Below, piece by piece: positions 8,661 through 17,615 of a DNA stretch of 64,000 nt. Within the stretch, counting starts at the first letter, position 1; each line of letters begins with the position of its first letter. The position numbers and the translations under genes are program-made. This stretch comes from Pseudomonas endophytica (GTDB taxonomy: Bacteria; Pseudomonadota; Gammaproteobacteria; Pseudomonadales; Pseudomonadaceae). Location: NCBI RefSeq assembly GCF_001411475.1, contig NZ_LLWH01000209.1, positions 1 to 64,000 of the forward strand. Direction: 5' to 3'. The notes under the pieces were generated by a model, which saw nothing but the letters and a program-made list of their open reading frames with translations, made no database searches and was not told where the DNA came from.

Positions 8661-9265
8661 TAACCCGGCGCGCAGCCTTTGAGTACCAGCCGAATAATGG
8701 TCTGGGTCGCGGCCTCGTAGTCACTGTCGTCAAGTTTGGCCTTGCCGGTGACCGCGGATATTTGCCAGTCAAAGTCAGCGTAGGTTTGGGTCGCGGCCCA
8801 GATGCTGAACATCAGGTGGTGCGGATCAATCGGGGCGATTTGCCCACGGTCGATCCAAGTCTGGATGCAGGCGATGTTGTGTTTGGCCTGGTCATTCAGC
8901 AGTTCGACTTGTTTCTCACTCAGGTGCGGGGCGCCGTGCATGATTTCGCTGGCGAAGACTTTTGAGGCAAACGGCAGTTCACGGGAGATAAGGATCTTGG
9001 AGCGGATGTAGTTGCTCAGCACCTCGTTTGGCTCGCCGTCAGCGTTGAACGGGGTCGACACGCGCAGTATCGGCTCGATAATGCTTTCGAGCACTTCGCG
9101 GTACAGGTTCTCTTTGGACTTGAAGTAGTAGTAGACGTTGGGCTTGGGGACGCCCGCCTTGGCCGCAATGTCGCTGGTTTTGCTGGCGGCGAAACCTTTG
9201 TCAGCGAACTCTTCGCTGGCGGCTCGCAAAATCAGTTCTTTGTTGTGCTCGCGGATACGACTCAT
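8660..9265 (-). CDS. RutR-like TetR/AcrR-family regulator
   Basis: 201-aa transcription factor. An N-terminal TetR helix-turn-helix (KGFAASKTSDIAAKAGVPKPNVYYYFKSKE) is followed by a ligand domain that resembles E. coli RutR closely: APIDPHHLMFSIWAATQTYADF and ISAVTGKAKL have near-identical counterparts there. RutR senses pyrimidines and is known to affect purine-degradation genes including gcl, which fits this location. No RutR-type TTGACCA/TGGTCAA box was visible nearby, so targets are open. I chose the ATG at 9265 (MSRIREHN) after AAGGA; an ATG 39 bp upstream is possible. Confidence 0.85.
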   Translation of the reverse strand: MSRIREHNKELILRAASEEFADKGFAASKTSDIAAKAGVPKPNVYYYFKSKENLYREVLESIIEPILRVSTPFNADGEPNEVLSNYIRSKILISRELPFASKVFASEIMHGAPHLSEKQVELLNDQAKHNIACIQTWIDRGQIAPIDPHHLMFSIWAATQTYADFDWQISAVTGKAKLDDSDYEAATQTIIRLVLKGCAPG

Positions 9266-9365
9266 AAACCCGGTAATTCCTTGCCTGTTTTTGCGGTCTG
9301 GCATGGTAGCACCGGGCCTGCAAACGGCTCAAGATGACGGGTAGCAGGGGTTCGTGCACTGGCTG

Positions 9366-10571
9366 CTAAGCCAGCGCATTAGCGGGGCGAACGGTGCTGT
9401 TTTGCAACAGACGATAGCCCGCGACGGCAAACAGCAGCATGCACAATCCTGCTACAAGAGACACCCTGAAACCTGCCGGTGCTCCGTAGGCATCAATGAC
9501 CCAGCCTCCGATGACGGCGCCAAGGGCAACCCCCATACCCAACCCGGTAATCATCCACGTCAGGCCCTCAGTCAGCTTGGCCGGTGCGACGACGTTTTCG
9601 ACCAGCGCCATAGCGGTAATCAGGGTTGGCGCGAAGAACAATCCTGCAACAAACATGGCAGCTGACAAGGTGAAGATGCTGTTAGCCCACATCAGCGGCA
9701 CCATGGTCATGGCCGTCGCCAGCGCACCGAGCAAGAACAATTTAGGCAATGGCGTTTTAAGTTTAAGGGTACCGAATACCAGCCCTGCCAAGCAGGAGCC
9801 TAAGGCGTAAACCGATAACACAATGCTCGCTGCCGCGGGTTGGCCTTGATGCTGGGCAAAGGCCACGCTGACCACGTCAACGGTACCGACAATGGTGCCT
9901 AACCCGATCAGTGCCATCATCAAGACGGTGACCGCGCCTTGACGCAGGACCGTGCCATTGTTGTCCAAGCTGCGAGGGTGAACCGGTGGTTCGGTTTTAC
10001 GTTGCAGCACAAAGGCGCTCACGCCTACGGCCAGAAAAATAGCGGCGGCGAGCGGTCCGGCTTGAGGGAACAGGGCAACACTGAGACCCACTGAAATAGG
10101 CGGGCCGACGATAAAACAGACTTCGTCGAGTACCGATTCAAAGGCGAAGGCGGTATGCAGTTTGGGCGAGCCGCGATACAGCTCGCTCCAGCGAGCGCGC
10201 ACCATCGCCGGCATGCTGGGCATACAGCCCGCTAAGGCGGCGCACACAAATAGCGTCCAATCGGGAGCGTTCAGGTAACTGCACAGCAGTAACGCCAGCA
10301 TGGCGCAGACGCCGACGGCGGCGACACCGGGCAACACGCGGCTTTGACCATAGCGGTCGACAGCACGGGAGATTTGAGGCGCGAACAGCGCAATCGCTAG
10401 GGCGAAGGTGGCCGCCACAGCGCCCGCCAACCAATACGAACCCTGTAACTGCGAGAGCATGGTGATGATGCCAATACCCGCCATGGAAATCGGCATGCGG
10501 GCCATCAGGCCGGCGGCACAAAACGCCTTGCTGCCGGGGGCGCTGAAAATCTCGCGATAAGGGTTGGCCAT
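9366..10571 (-). CDS. MFS transporter
   Basis: 401-aa, 12-helix major facilitator protein. The first half contains AGLMARMPISMAGIGIITML and the loop RAVDRYGQSRVL. The second half contains ENVVAPAKLTEGLTWMITGLGMGVALGAVIGGWVIDAYG. The substrate cannot be read from the sequence. It stands between the regulator and the Tsx-like channels, so a purine-pathway metabolite is possible but unproven. A palindromic ATACGC/GCGTAT element lies upstream. Confidence 0.85.
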   Translation of the reverse strand: MANPYREIFSAPGSKAFCAAGLMARMPISMAGIGIITMLSQLQGSYWLAGAVAATFALAIALFAPQISRAVDRYGQSRVLPGVAAVGVCAMLALLLCSYLNAPDWTLFVCAALAGCMPSMPAMVRARWSELYRGSPKLHTAFAFESVLDEVCFIVGPPISVGLSVALFPQAGPLAAAIFLAVGVSAFVLQRKTEPPVHPRSLDNNGTVLRQGAVTVLMMALIGLGTIVGTVDVVSVAFAQHQGQPAAASIVLSVYALGSCLAGLVFGTLKLKTPLPKLFLLGALATAMTMVPLMWANSIFTLSAAMFVAGLFFAPTLITAMALVENVVAPAKLTEGLTWMITGLGMGVALGAVIGGWVIDAYGAPAGFRVSLVAGLCMLLFAVAGYRLLQNSTVRPANALA

Positions 10572-10631
10572 ACAGGCTCCGAGACGCTGCAGTTAGAAAT
10601 GTGTACTTACATACACGGCGTAGGTAGAAAT

Positions 10632-10650
10632 ATACGCATGCGCCGCGTAT
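10632..10650. promoter_or_regulatory. candidate operator upstream of the MFS gene
   Basis: ATACGC and GCGTAT separated by seven bases, 61 bp before the MFS start, next to a second A/T-rich partial repeat (GTGTACTTACATACAC at 10601-10616). Differs from the TTGTATACAA word, so another regulator is expected. Confidence 0.3.
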
Positions 10651-10728
10651 GTCAAATAAAGACGAGCAATCGGCGTGGTTGTGGCATGCACCTCGGCCAA
10701 TTTTGAGGCTACGGCCGAGGTGGGTTTA

Positions 10729-11514
10729 TCAGAAGTGGTACTTGACCAACAGGCTTGCGGTGTCCTGAGTAGTTTTGAAAGAACCGCTGTCTTCGATGCC
10801 GTATTTGTTTTTCCAGTAGTCGTATTCGATACCCACGTACAGCTGTTTCGCGCTCCAGTTCAAGGCTTTGCCCAAGTCATATTTGATCTGTGGGTTGAAG
10901 TGCAGGTTGGCGTGATACGTGCCGCGCGAGTTTTGATCGTTGTCGACCACCCAGTCCATGTAGCCGTCGATGACCAGATCCGATTGACCGACAGGCAAGG
11001 TGTAAGACCACACTGGCGTGATTTGCCAAACGCCACGGCCCGCTCGATTGCCTTCTGGGTAGCGTTTGTAGAAGTTCAGTTGGAAGAAGTCAAAGCCTGG
11101 AACATTCAGGTCGAACCCTGGGCCGATCAAGTAAGCGTCGGAGTCACCTTCGCCAAACTCATACGTCAGGGCCAGCAACACGTCTTTGATGGGGCCGAAC
11201 TCAAACGTCTGGCCGAAGATTTTGCCGAATGACAAGCGCGGGGTGATTTCGCCGTAATACGTGTTTGGGCCGAGGTTACTGTCTTTTTTGCCGTTGTAAA
11301 AAATACGGTCGACGAAGATGAAGTTATCGCCGTATTTCCAGCTGTCTGCATGCTCGAAGGTTAGGGTCTGTTGAATCTTGGGGTTGACCTGAAAGTCCTT
11401 GCCGTACAAGTACGTCAGGCTGTTGGTTTGCCATTGCAACAAGTCTTCGGCGGCTGCCGTTGTACCGCCCAGCAGGCTCCCCGCAAGCATCAGGCTGGTA
11501 AGAGTGCGCTTCAT
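10729..11514 (-). CDS. Tsx/OmpK-family outer-membrane channel, copy 1
   Basis: 261-aa outer-membrane beta-barrel of the nucleoside-specific channel (Tsx/OmpK) family. A signal peptide (MKRTLTSLMLAGSLLGGTTAAA) precedes LLQWQTNSLTYLYGKDF. Family strands include FVDRIFYNGKKDSN, YGEITPRLSFGKIFG and YVGIEYDYWKNKYG, with a C-terminal aromatic (LLVKYHF) typical of barrels. The ATG at 11512-11514 follows GGAGC. It has a tandem paralogue upstream with the same length. Purine nucleosides or breakdown products such as urate are the likely cargo given the neighbours. Confidence 0.88.
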   Translation of the reverse strand: MKRTLTSLMLAGSLLGGTTAAAEDLLQWQTNSLTYLYGKDFQVNPKIQQTLTFEHADSWKYGDNFIFVDRIFYNGKKDSNLGPNTYYGEITPRLSFGKIFGQTFEFGPIKDVLLALTYEFGEGDSDAYLIGPGFDLNVPGFDFFQLNFYKRYPEGNRAGRGVWQITPVWSYTLPVGQSDLVIDGYMDWVVDNDQNSRGTYHANLHFNPQIKYDLGKALNWSAKQLYVGIEYDYWKNKYGIEDSGSFKTTQDTASLLVKYHF

Positions 11515-11838
11515 TCGGTTGCTCCAAAATTTAATCAATGCTGCATAAATAAGAACTCGGCACTCTGTTTGGTGCCTTGGTTCTTTTGTTTTGAAGCGCG
11601 CCTTTGCGCTCAACGTTGCTGCGTACACACCTTGTTTAACGGCAAACAAGCATCGCTCAACTGTCCTCAGACAGTTGACTGGTGGGAAACTAATGCAGGC
11701 CGTAAACGCTCGGCTTAGACACGTAAAGTTGGCTTCAAAGTCAGCTTTAAAACAGCGCCCATCTGTGAGCGGCCGCGGAGAATACTGGCTCCGAGGCCAC
11801 GACTCAAGCGCGCAGTTATCACCTAAGCGGGGGGTGGC
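11515..11838. other. intergenic region between the two Tsx-like genes
   Basis: 324 bp without a credible gene. It should hold the promoter and leader of copy 1. AGGCCAC (11794-11800) and GTGGCCT (11834-11840) form a weak long-loop inverted repeat at the end of copy 2. No TTGTATACAA site seen. Confidence 0.5.
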
Positions 11839-12624
11839 CTAAAAGTGAACTTTGATCAGTGCACTGGCGGTGTTTTGATTCGTGTCTAAACGGCTGCTGT
11901 TTTCAATGCCGTATTTGTTTTTCCAGTAGCTGTATTCAATACCGACATACAGCTGTTTTTCACCCAAGTTAAGCGCTTTGCCTAGGTCATATTTGATCTG
12001 TGGGTTGACGTGCAAATTGGCGTGATAGGACCCGCGTGAGCGCTGATCGTTATCAACCACCCAGTCGATATAGCCGTCGATTAACAGGTTGGAACGACCT
12101 AAGGGGATCGTGTAAGAGAATGACGGCGTTATCTGCCAAACCCCTGTGCCAGGGCGCGGCCCTTCGGTGTGACGGCGGTAAAAGTTGAGGGTGAAGTAGT
12201 TAAAACCAGGAACGGCCAGATCAAACCCCGGGCCAATTAAATAGGCCTCGCTATCGCCTTCGCCGTATTCATAGGTCATGGCCAGCAATACGTCCTTAAT
12301 GGGGCCGTATTCGAGTTTTTGATCAAAGATCTTACCGAACGATAAACGCGGGCTGAACTCGCCGTAATAGGTATGCGGGCCTTTGTTGGGGTCGGGTTTG
12401 CCGTTATAAAAAATACGGTCGACGAACAGAAAGTTATCGCCGTACTTCCACTTGTCGGCATGTTCAAAGGTGACGGTTTGCTGGATCGAAGGGTTGATCG
12501 CGAAGTTCTTACCGTAGAGATAGGTAAGGCTGTTGGTTTGCCATAAAAACAGATCACCGGCCACGACTTGACCGGCAGCCAACATCCCACCGGCGAGCAT
12601 GGCGCCCCAGTGTTTGCAGTGCAT
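11839..12624 (-). CDS. Tsx/OmpK-family outer-membrane channel, copy 2
   Basis: 261-aa paralogue of the gene at 10729, similar along its whole mature length: LFLWQTNSLTYLYGKNF, FVDRIFYNGKPDPN, YGEFSPRLSFGKIF and YVGIEYSYWKNKYG. The signal peptide ends near VVAG-D, and the ATG at 12622-12624 is preceded by AAGGAAG. It sits directly downstream of the urate/xanthine permease, a sensible place for the outer-membrane entry step. Differences lie mainly in the loops (for example YRRHTEGPRPGTG against YKRYPEGNRAGRG). Confidence 0.88.
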   Translation of the reverse strand: MHCKHWGAMLAGGMLAAGQVVAGDLFLWQTNSLTYLYGKNFAINPSIQQTVTFEHADKWKYGDNFLFVDRIFYNGKPDPNKGPHTYYGEFSPRLSFGKIFDQKLEYGPIKDVLLAMTYEYGEGDSEAYLIGPGFDLAVPGFNYFTLNFYRRHTEGPRPGTGVWQITPSFSYTIPLGRSNLLIDGYIDWVVDNDQRSRGSYHANLHVNPQIKYDLGKALNLGEKQLYVGIEYSYWKNKYGIENSSRLDTNQNTASALIKVHF

Positions 12625-12731
12625 GGGAAACTTCCTTTTTATTATTGTTTTGGAAATCTTATTGGCGCTGCCTCATGCGTGGGCAGCGGCAACAATAAGA
12701 GGCAGAGCCCTCAGGAAGAGGGCGTTGTTGG

Positions 12732-13997
12732 TCAGTGCTGATGCACGTGACCGCTCATGGCAGCGCGCTCGGGGCCGCCCAGCACGTTGAACAGCAGGTT
12801 CAGGGACACGGCGCTGACGGCCGCCATGGCGATGCCGCTGTGGGTGATGGGGCCCATCCATAGAGGCAAATGCGCGAAGAACTCTGGGCGCACGACCGGA
12901 ATCAGACCCATGCCGATACTCACGGCCACCAGCAATTGATTGCGACGGTCGGCAATGTCGGCTTCTTGCAAGATTTTAATCCCCGTGGCAGCGACCATCC
13001 CGAACATCGCAATCGCCGCGCCGCCGAGTACCGCAGGCGGAATCGAGGCCACTAGAAAAGCAGCCTTGGGCAGCAAGCTTAAGGCGATCAAGAAGATACC
13101 CGCGACGATCGTCACCGAGCGGCAGCGAACCCCGGTCATTTGCACCAGTCCGATATTTTGCGCAAAGGACGAGTGTGTGAATGTGTTGAAAAATCCCGCC
13201 ACGAATGAAGCGCCGGCATCACACAGCAAGCCGCGTCGAAGCATGCGCGGAGTCACTTCTTGATCGGTGATTTTGCCCAGCGCCAGAAACATCCCGGTGG
13301 ACTCGACAAAAATGATCACCACCACCAGACACATCGAAAGGATGGGCGCCAAGTGGAACTCAGGCATGCCGAAGTGCAGGGGCGTGACGATCTGGAACCA
13401 AGGGGCGAGGTCGATGCCCTGAAGGTTGACCATGCCAATGGCACCACACAAGACGTAACCCAACGCCATGCCGATCAATACAGAGACATTGACCCAGAAG
13501 CCGCGCATAAAACGGTTGATCAGCAAAATGGTGCCCAGCACCAAGGCTGCGATAAACAGGTAAATGGGAGAGCCAAATTGGGCCGCGGTGCTGCCGCCAC
13601 CGGCCCAGTTTACGGCCACCGGAAACCGTGACAGGCCGATAGAACTGATCACGGGTCCAGTGACTAGAGGCGGGACGCAAGCCATCGCCACCATGCTGCC
13701 GACCGCAGCAAAACTGGCGCCCATCATGACCGGCATGCGGATACCCATTGGCCCGATGCCCAGTGATTGGACAATGGTCGCCACCCCGGCCACCAACAGG
13801 TCGGCGTTGATCAGAAAAGCGATCTCTTCACGGCTCAGACCGGCGGCTTGCCCGATGATCAGCGGTACGGCGACTGCACCCCCGTACATCAGCAGCACGT
13901 GCTGTAAACCGACCAAAATTAATTGTAACAACGGCAGTCGCTGGATCGGCGGCGGCGCTGTTATAGCGGGTATGCGCGGTTCGGTTAAATCGGACAT
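12732..13997 (-). CDS. NCS2 urate/xanthine permease with internal deletion
   Basis: Nucleobase:cation symporter-2 family, 421 aa. Motifs: Q32-H33 in LQHVLLMYGG, E232 in FVESTGMF, QNIGLVQMTG at 280-289 and VPKM-like LLPKAAFLVASIPPAVLGG. Closest remembered relatives are the urate transporter UacT and PAO1 PA1519. Compared with UacT, the stretch after FAAVGSMVAMA jumps straight to PPLVTGPVISSIG and lacks about 35 residues that form one transmembrane helix. The reading frame is kept. It is downstream of puuD, so urate import is the expected role, but function with a missing helix is doubtful. Confidence 0.88.
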   Translation of the reverse strand: MSDLTEPRIPAITAPPPIQRLPLLQLILVGLQHVLLMYGGAVAVPLIIGQAAGLSREEIAFLINADLLVAGVATIVQSLGIGPMGIRMPVMMGASFAAVGSMVAMACVPPLVTGPVISSIGLSRFPVAVNWAGGGSTAAQFGSPIYLFIAALVLGTILLINRFMRGFWVNVSVLIGMALGYVLCGAIGMVNLQGIDLAPWFQIVTPLHFGMPEFHLAPILSMCLVVVIIFVESTGMFLALGKITDQEVTPRMLRRGLLCDAGASFVAGFFNTFTHSSFAQNIGLVQMTGVRCRSVTIVAGIFLIALSLLPKAAFLVASIPPAVLGGAAIAMFGMVAATGIKILQEADIADRRNQLLVAVSIGMGLIPVVRPEFFAHLPLWMGPITHSGIAMAAVSAVSLNLLFNVLGGPERAAMSGHVHQH

Positions 13998-14078
13998 GCA
14001 ACACCTCGGTCATTTTTATTGTTGTGAGCTAAGGGTGTAGACGTGTGGCCACCCACGGCTGTGGCCACACCGTGAGGG

Positions 14079-15371
14079 TCAATTAATTTGGGCTCCTGCG
14101 CTAATCCAAGCGCCGACCAGATCACGTTCTTGTTGGGTCATCTGAGTGATGTTGCCCAGCGGCATGATCGGGCTGGCGATGGCTTGCGCTTGAATGCGCG
14201 GTGCCATCTGCTGAATTTGCTGTGCGGTATCGAGCATGACGCCAGCCGGGGCCGCGCTGAACAGTGGGCTGGTCGGTGAGGCGGAATGGCAGACGGTGCA
14301 GCGCTCTTGGATCACCTCATGGACTTTTTCGAAGTCCACGTCCGCCATGGCCGGTGCCGAAGGGGCGGCAGGAGCGGGCGCGGCTGGCGGGGCATCTGCT
14401 GCTTTTACGCCACCCACGGCTGTTTCCGGCAAGGGTTGGTATTTGATGACCTTGGCCACGGCCGGTGCAGTGGCGGTTGGGTTCGGCCCGGTCACATACG
14501 CCAAGCAGATCATGCCCAATGCCGCGACCGGTAAGGTCCACGCATATTTATGGCTGTCATGGCGGGTATTGAAGTAGTGACGCACCAACACCGCGAGCAC
14601 GGCAATCCCGGCCAAGATCAGCCAGTTGTATTGGCTGCCATAGGTGCTCGGGAAGTGGTTGCTGATCATGATGAACAGCACGGGCAGGGTGAAGTAGTTG
14701 TTATGGCGTGAACGTAGCAAGCCTTTGGCTGGTAATGTCGGGTCGGGCGTACTGCCTTCTTTAATGGCCGCTACCAGCGCGCGCTGCGCGGGCATGATGA
14801 TGCGGAACACGTTACCGACCATGATGGTGCCGATGATGGCACCGACATGCAGATACGCACCGCGGCCACTGAACACTTTGCTCAGGGCAAAAGCGGCAAC
14901 CACCAGCAGCACAAACAGGATAAAGCCCAGCAACGCCGGGCGTTTACCCAAGGCGGAGTCGCACAGGAAATCGTAGATAAACCAGCCCGCAATCAACGAG
15001 CCGATACCGATGGCAACCGCTTCAGGGCCGCTCAAGCTCGAGCCTGGAGCAATCAAATACAGCGCGGGGTTGAAGTAAAACACCAAGCACAGCAGGGCAA
15101 TGCCTGACATCCAAGTGAAGTAGGCTTCCCATTTGAACCAGTGCAGGTTGTCCGGCATGGTCGGTGGGGCCAATTTGTATTTTTCGAGGTGGTAAATCCC
15201 GCCTCCGTGGATGGCCCATAAGTCGCCCGATAGGCCTTGTTTGGGGTTGGCTCGATTGAGGTTGTTCTCAAGCCAGACAAAGTAAAACGACGCGCCGATC
15301 CAGGCCACGCCGGTAATCATATGAATCCAGCGCACACCCAGATTCAGCCATTCCATTAAATGTGCTTGCAC
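14079..15371 (-). CDS. puuD: urate hydroxylase PuuD, membrane-bound with cytochrome c domain
   Basis: Oxidises urate to 5-hydroxyisourate and passes electrons to the respiratory chain. Residues 1 to about 310 form a multi-helix membrane domain (MEWLNLGVRWIHMITGVAWIG, HNNYFTLPVLFIMISNHFP). An Ala/Pro-rich linker follows, then a C-terminal c-type heme domain with CTVCH and an axial-Met segment SPIMPLGN. I chose the GTG at 15369-15371, because GAGAGG lies eight bases upstream while the earlier GTG lacks a Shine-Dalgarno. Length is 430 aa. It lies between allA and the permease in one minus-strand series. Confidence 0.94.
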   Translation of the reverse strand: MQAHLMEWLNLGVRWIHMITGVAWIGASFYFVWLENNLNRANPKQGLSGDLWAIHGGGIYHLEKYKLAPPTMPDNLHWFKWEAYFTWMSGIALLCLVFYFNPALYLIAPGSSLSGPEAVAIGIGSLIAGWFIYDFLCDSALGKRPALLGFILFVLLVVAAFALSKVFSGRGAYLHVGAIIGTIMVGNVFRIIMPAQRALVAAIKEGSTPDPTLPAKGLLRSRHNNYFTLPVLFIMISNHFPSTYGSQYNWLILAGIAVLAVLVRHYFNTRHDSHKYAWTLPVAALGMICLAYVTGPNPTATAPAVAKVIKYQPLPETAVGGVKAADAPPAAPAPAAPSAPAMADVDFEKVHEVIQERCTVCHSASPTSPLFSAAPAGVMLDTAQQIQQMAPRIQAQAIASPIMPLGNITQMTQQERDLVGAWISAGAQIN

Positions 15372-15420
15372 AGTCTTGACCTCTCGCCTGTCACTCACGA
15401 ATGAATGAACAGACCTTCTC

Positions 15421-15924
15421 TTATTGGTGGGGGGCGAGGACTAACCACTCATCCTCTTTTAAGAAATGCTCATCGCAGTTGTTACCAGAACCACTGCGAT
15501 CAACCACCAGGAAGTCATCCCGCTTTTCGATCGTCAGCACCGGGTGGTGCCAGACGCCGCGATGGTAATTAATGCCCTGCCTGCCATTACTGACAAAGGC
15601 GCGGACCAAGCCTGATACAGGTTCATCGCCAAGTGGCGCGACCACGATCAGAAAGGGGTTGCCGAGCAGCGGAATGAAAGCTTGGCTGCCCAGCGGATGG
15701 CGCTCCAACATGCGTACGGTGAACGGCATCTCCATCGCTTCAGCGCGGAAGATGCTGATGATCGCCTTGCACTCTGGGGTGGCGGTTTGGACCTCGGCCA
15801 GACGATGAAAGCGCATGGTTGAACCGTTGTTGATCATGAAGTGGTCGCTGCCATCGGTTTCAATCACGTCACCGAACGGGGCGAAGGCTTCTTTGGTCAG
15901 CGGTTCAATCTGTAATGTGCGCAT
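15421..15924 (-). CDS. allA: ureidoglycolate lyase
   Basis: Cupin enzyme that splits ureidoglycolate to glyoxylate and urea, feeding gcl. 167 aa, starting at MRTLQIEPLTKEAFAPFGDVIE, the family N-terminus. Further motifs are TMRFHRLAEV, ERHPLGSQAFIPL and GINYHRGVWHHPVL. The ATG at 15922-15924 was preferred to longer in-frame starts, which would reach into the REP region upstream. It is followed 49 bp later by puuD. Confidence 0.94.
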   Translation of the reverse strand: MRTLQIEPLTKEAFAPFGDVIETDGSDHFMINNGSTMRFHRLAEVQTATPECKAIISIFRAEAMEMPFTVRMLERHPLGSQAFIPLLGNPFLIVVAPLGDEPVSGLVRAFVSNGRQGINYHRGVWHHPVLTIEKRDDFLVVDRSGSGNNCDEHFLKEDEWLVLAPHQ

Positions 15925-16000
15925 GTTGGTCTTCTTTTTCTCGTGACTGTCAGGTATTCGTTTTGCTTGGGTAGAGCGGGTTAAGGCTGCGTTTTTTAAC

Positions 16001-16033
16001 CTCGAAAGATCGCAGGCTCCGCCAGCTCCTACG
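16001..16033. repeat. REP-type half element
   Basis: GATCGCAGGCTCCGCCAGCTCCTACG matches the right half of the palindrome at 21874-21943; the left arm is missing. Located in the 118-bp alc-allA gap. Confidence 0.5.
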
Positions 16034-16042
16034 CGTTTTACG

Positions 16043-17038
16043 TTACTTGGCGACCTTGCCCAATACACGCAGACGGCTTACACCGCCGTCCGGGAACAGG
16101 TTCAGACGAATGTGAGTGATTGGGCCCAAGGCTTTGAGCTGCTCGCTGAAGCTATGCTCGGCGTGCATCTCGAGCTTTTGGCTTGGCAGTAATTCACGCC
16201 AGAACAAGCTCTGGGTTTCGATTTGGCTATCGGTGCCGCCTTTTACGAATGCGCCCTGAATGGAGCAGCTGTCCGGGTAGTTGCCTTTAAAGTGCAGCGT
16301 GTCGACGACGATCTGTTCAACTTCACCGGCATGCCCCAGCGCGACGATGACCCAGTCGTTGCCTGGCGTGCGACGACGTGCGGTTTCCCAACCGTCGCCC
16401 ATGTTGATGCCGCGGCCTGGGTTCAAGATGTTACTCATGCGCCCAAAGTGTTCATCGGAGCAGGCGAGGGCACGGCCCCCGTTGAGTGCAGCGGCCAAGT
16501 CGACCTGTTCGTTGTCGCCCAAGGCTGACCAGTCACGGAACGGCACACCGTATACACGCAGACGCGCTACGCCGCCGTCCGGGTAGATATTGAAGCGCAG
16601 GTGGCTGAATGCCTGATCATTCTGAATTTCGTGGTAGTGATGGCTATTGCCTTGCAGCTCAACGGCCGACAGCACTTCAACCCACTGGGTGTTTTCGGTG
16701 GGTTCACCTTCGGCCAAAAAGCAGGCTTCAAGGGAGGCCGATGGCGGGAAGTTACCGGTGAAGAATGAAGTGTCGATGTCCAGGCCCTTGATCGAGCCCG
16801 GAACGCCGAGGCGGATGACTGCACTGTCATAGCCTTCAAAGCGCTTGCGACGGGACTCCCAGCCGTCCATCCACTTGCCGTTGTCATCGAAAACGCCCTC
16901 CTTCCATACGGCCGGGGTCGGCTGAAACAGGCGGTTGGCGTCTGCGAACCAGTCATCGGTCACCGAAATAATTTTGGTCCCAAGACGGGCGTCGGCCAAG
17001 TTAACGAACTTCTCGAAAGGTACGGCGTAAGCTTTCAT
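16043..17038 (-). CDS. alc: allantoicase
   Basis: Hydrolyses allantoate to ureidoglycolate and urea. The 331-aa protein contains two copies of the allantoicase jelly-roll repeat. In each, [19 protein letters not shown] or [19 protein letters not shown] is followed by [17 protein letters not shown] or [17 protein letters not shown], and ends with a [18 protein letters not shown] or [22 protein letters not shown] strand. The internal duplication is diagnostic. It lies between uraD and allA on the same strand. Confidence 0.96.
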   Translation of the reverse strand: MKAYAVPFEKFVNLADARLGTKIISVTDDWFADANRLFQPTPAVWKEGVFDDNGKWMDGWESRRKRFEGYDSAVIRLGVPGSIKGLDIDTSFFTGNFPPSASLEACFLAEGEPTENTQWVEVLSAVELQGNSHHYHEIQNDQAFSHLRFNIYPDGGVARLRVYGVPFRDWSALGDNEQVDLAAALNGGRALACSDEHFGRMSNILNPGRGINMGDGWETARRRTPGNDWVIVALGHAGEVEQIVVDTLHFKGNYPDSCSIQGAFVKGGTDSQIETQSLFWRELLPSQKLEMHAEHSFSEQLKALGPITHIRLNLFPDGGVSRLRVLGKVAK

Positions 17039-17099
17039 TCTTCTGGTCTGCCTTTAAATAAGTGGCTGGAGATGCGTTACCGACAGGTGTCGGTTCGGC

Positions 17100-17615
17100 T
17101 TAGAGCTGGAGTAATCGGGACAGGGCGATTTTGTTGATTTCTGCCAACGCGCATTTGAACTCGGCATCTGCCGGGTTGTGGATGCGGGTTTCGAACGCGG
17201 CGAGGATCTGGTGCCGGTCGCTGCCTTTTACCGCCATGATGAAGGGAAACTTGAACTTGGCTGTGTAAGCTTCGTTCAGCTCGGTGAAGCGTTGGAACTC
17301 TTCTGGCGAGCATTGGTGAATACCGGCACCTGCTTGTTCATTGCTGCTGGCTTCGGTCAGTTGGCCTTGGATGGCAGCTTTGCCAGCCAAGTCCGGGTGA
17401 GCGTTGATCACTGCCAATTGTTGGCTGTGATCGGCGCTCAATAAAAGGTCACTCATGCGTTGATGCAGGGTTTCGACGTGGTCAACGCTGGCATCCAGGC
17501 CGAGGTCATACGCCTTCTCAGCGACCCAAGGCGAGTGTTCATAAATGTCGGCAAAGGCCGCCACAAACGCTTCACGGCTCAGGGCTGATGGCTTGAGAGT
17601 CTTAAAGTCAGTCAT
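17100..17615 (-). CDS. uraD: OHCU decarboxylase
   Basis: 2-oxo-4-hydroxy-4-carboxy-5-ureidoimidazoline decarboxylase, giving S-allantoin after HiuH. 171 aa, all-helical family. Signatures: EHSPWVAEKAYD, INAHPDLAGKAA, SSNEQAGAG and FTELNEAYTAKFKFPFIMAVKG. Its ATG overlaps the puuE stop as ATGA, so the two are translationally coupled. Confidence 0.95.
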   Translation of the reverse strand: MTDFKTLKPSALSREAFVAAFADIYEHSPWVAEKAYDLGLDASVDHVETLHQRMSDLLLSADHSQQLAVINAHPDLAGKAAIQGQLTEASSNEQAGAGIHQCSPEEFQRFTELNEAYTAKFKFPFIMAVKGSDRHQILAAFETRIHNPADAEFKCALAEINKIALSRLLQL

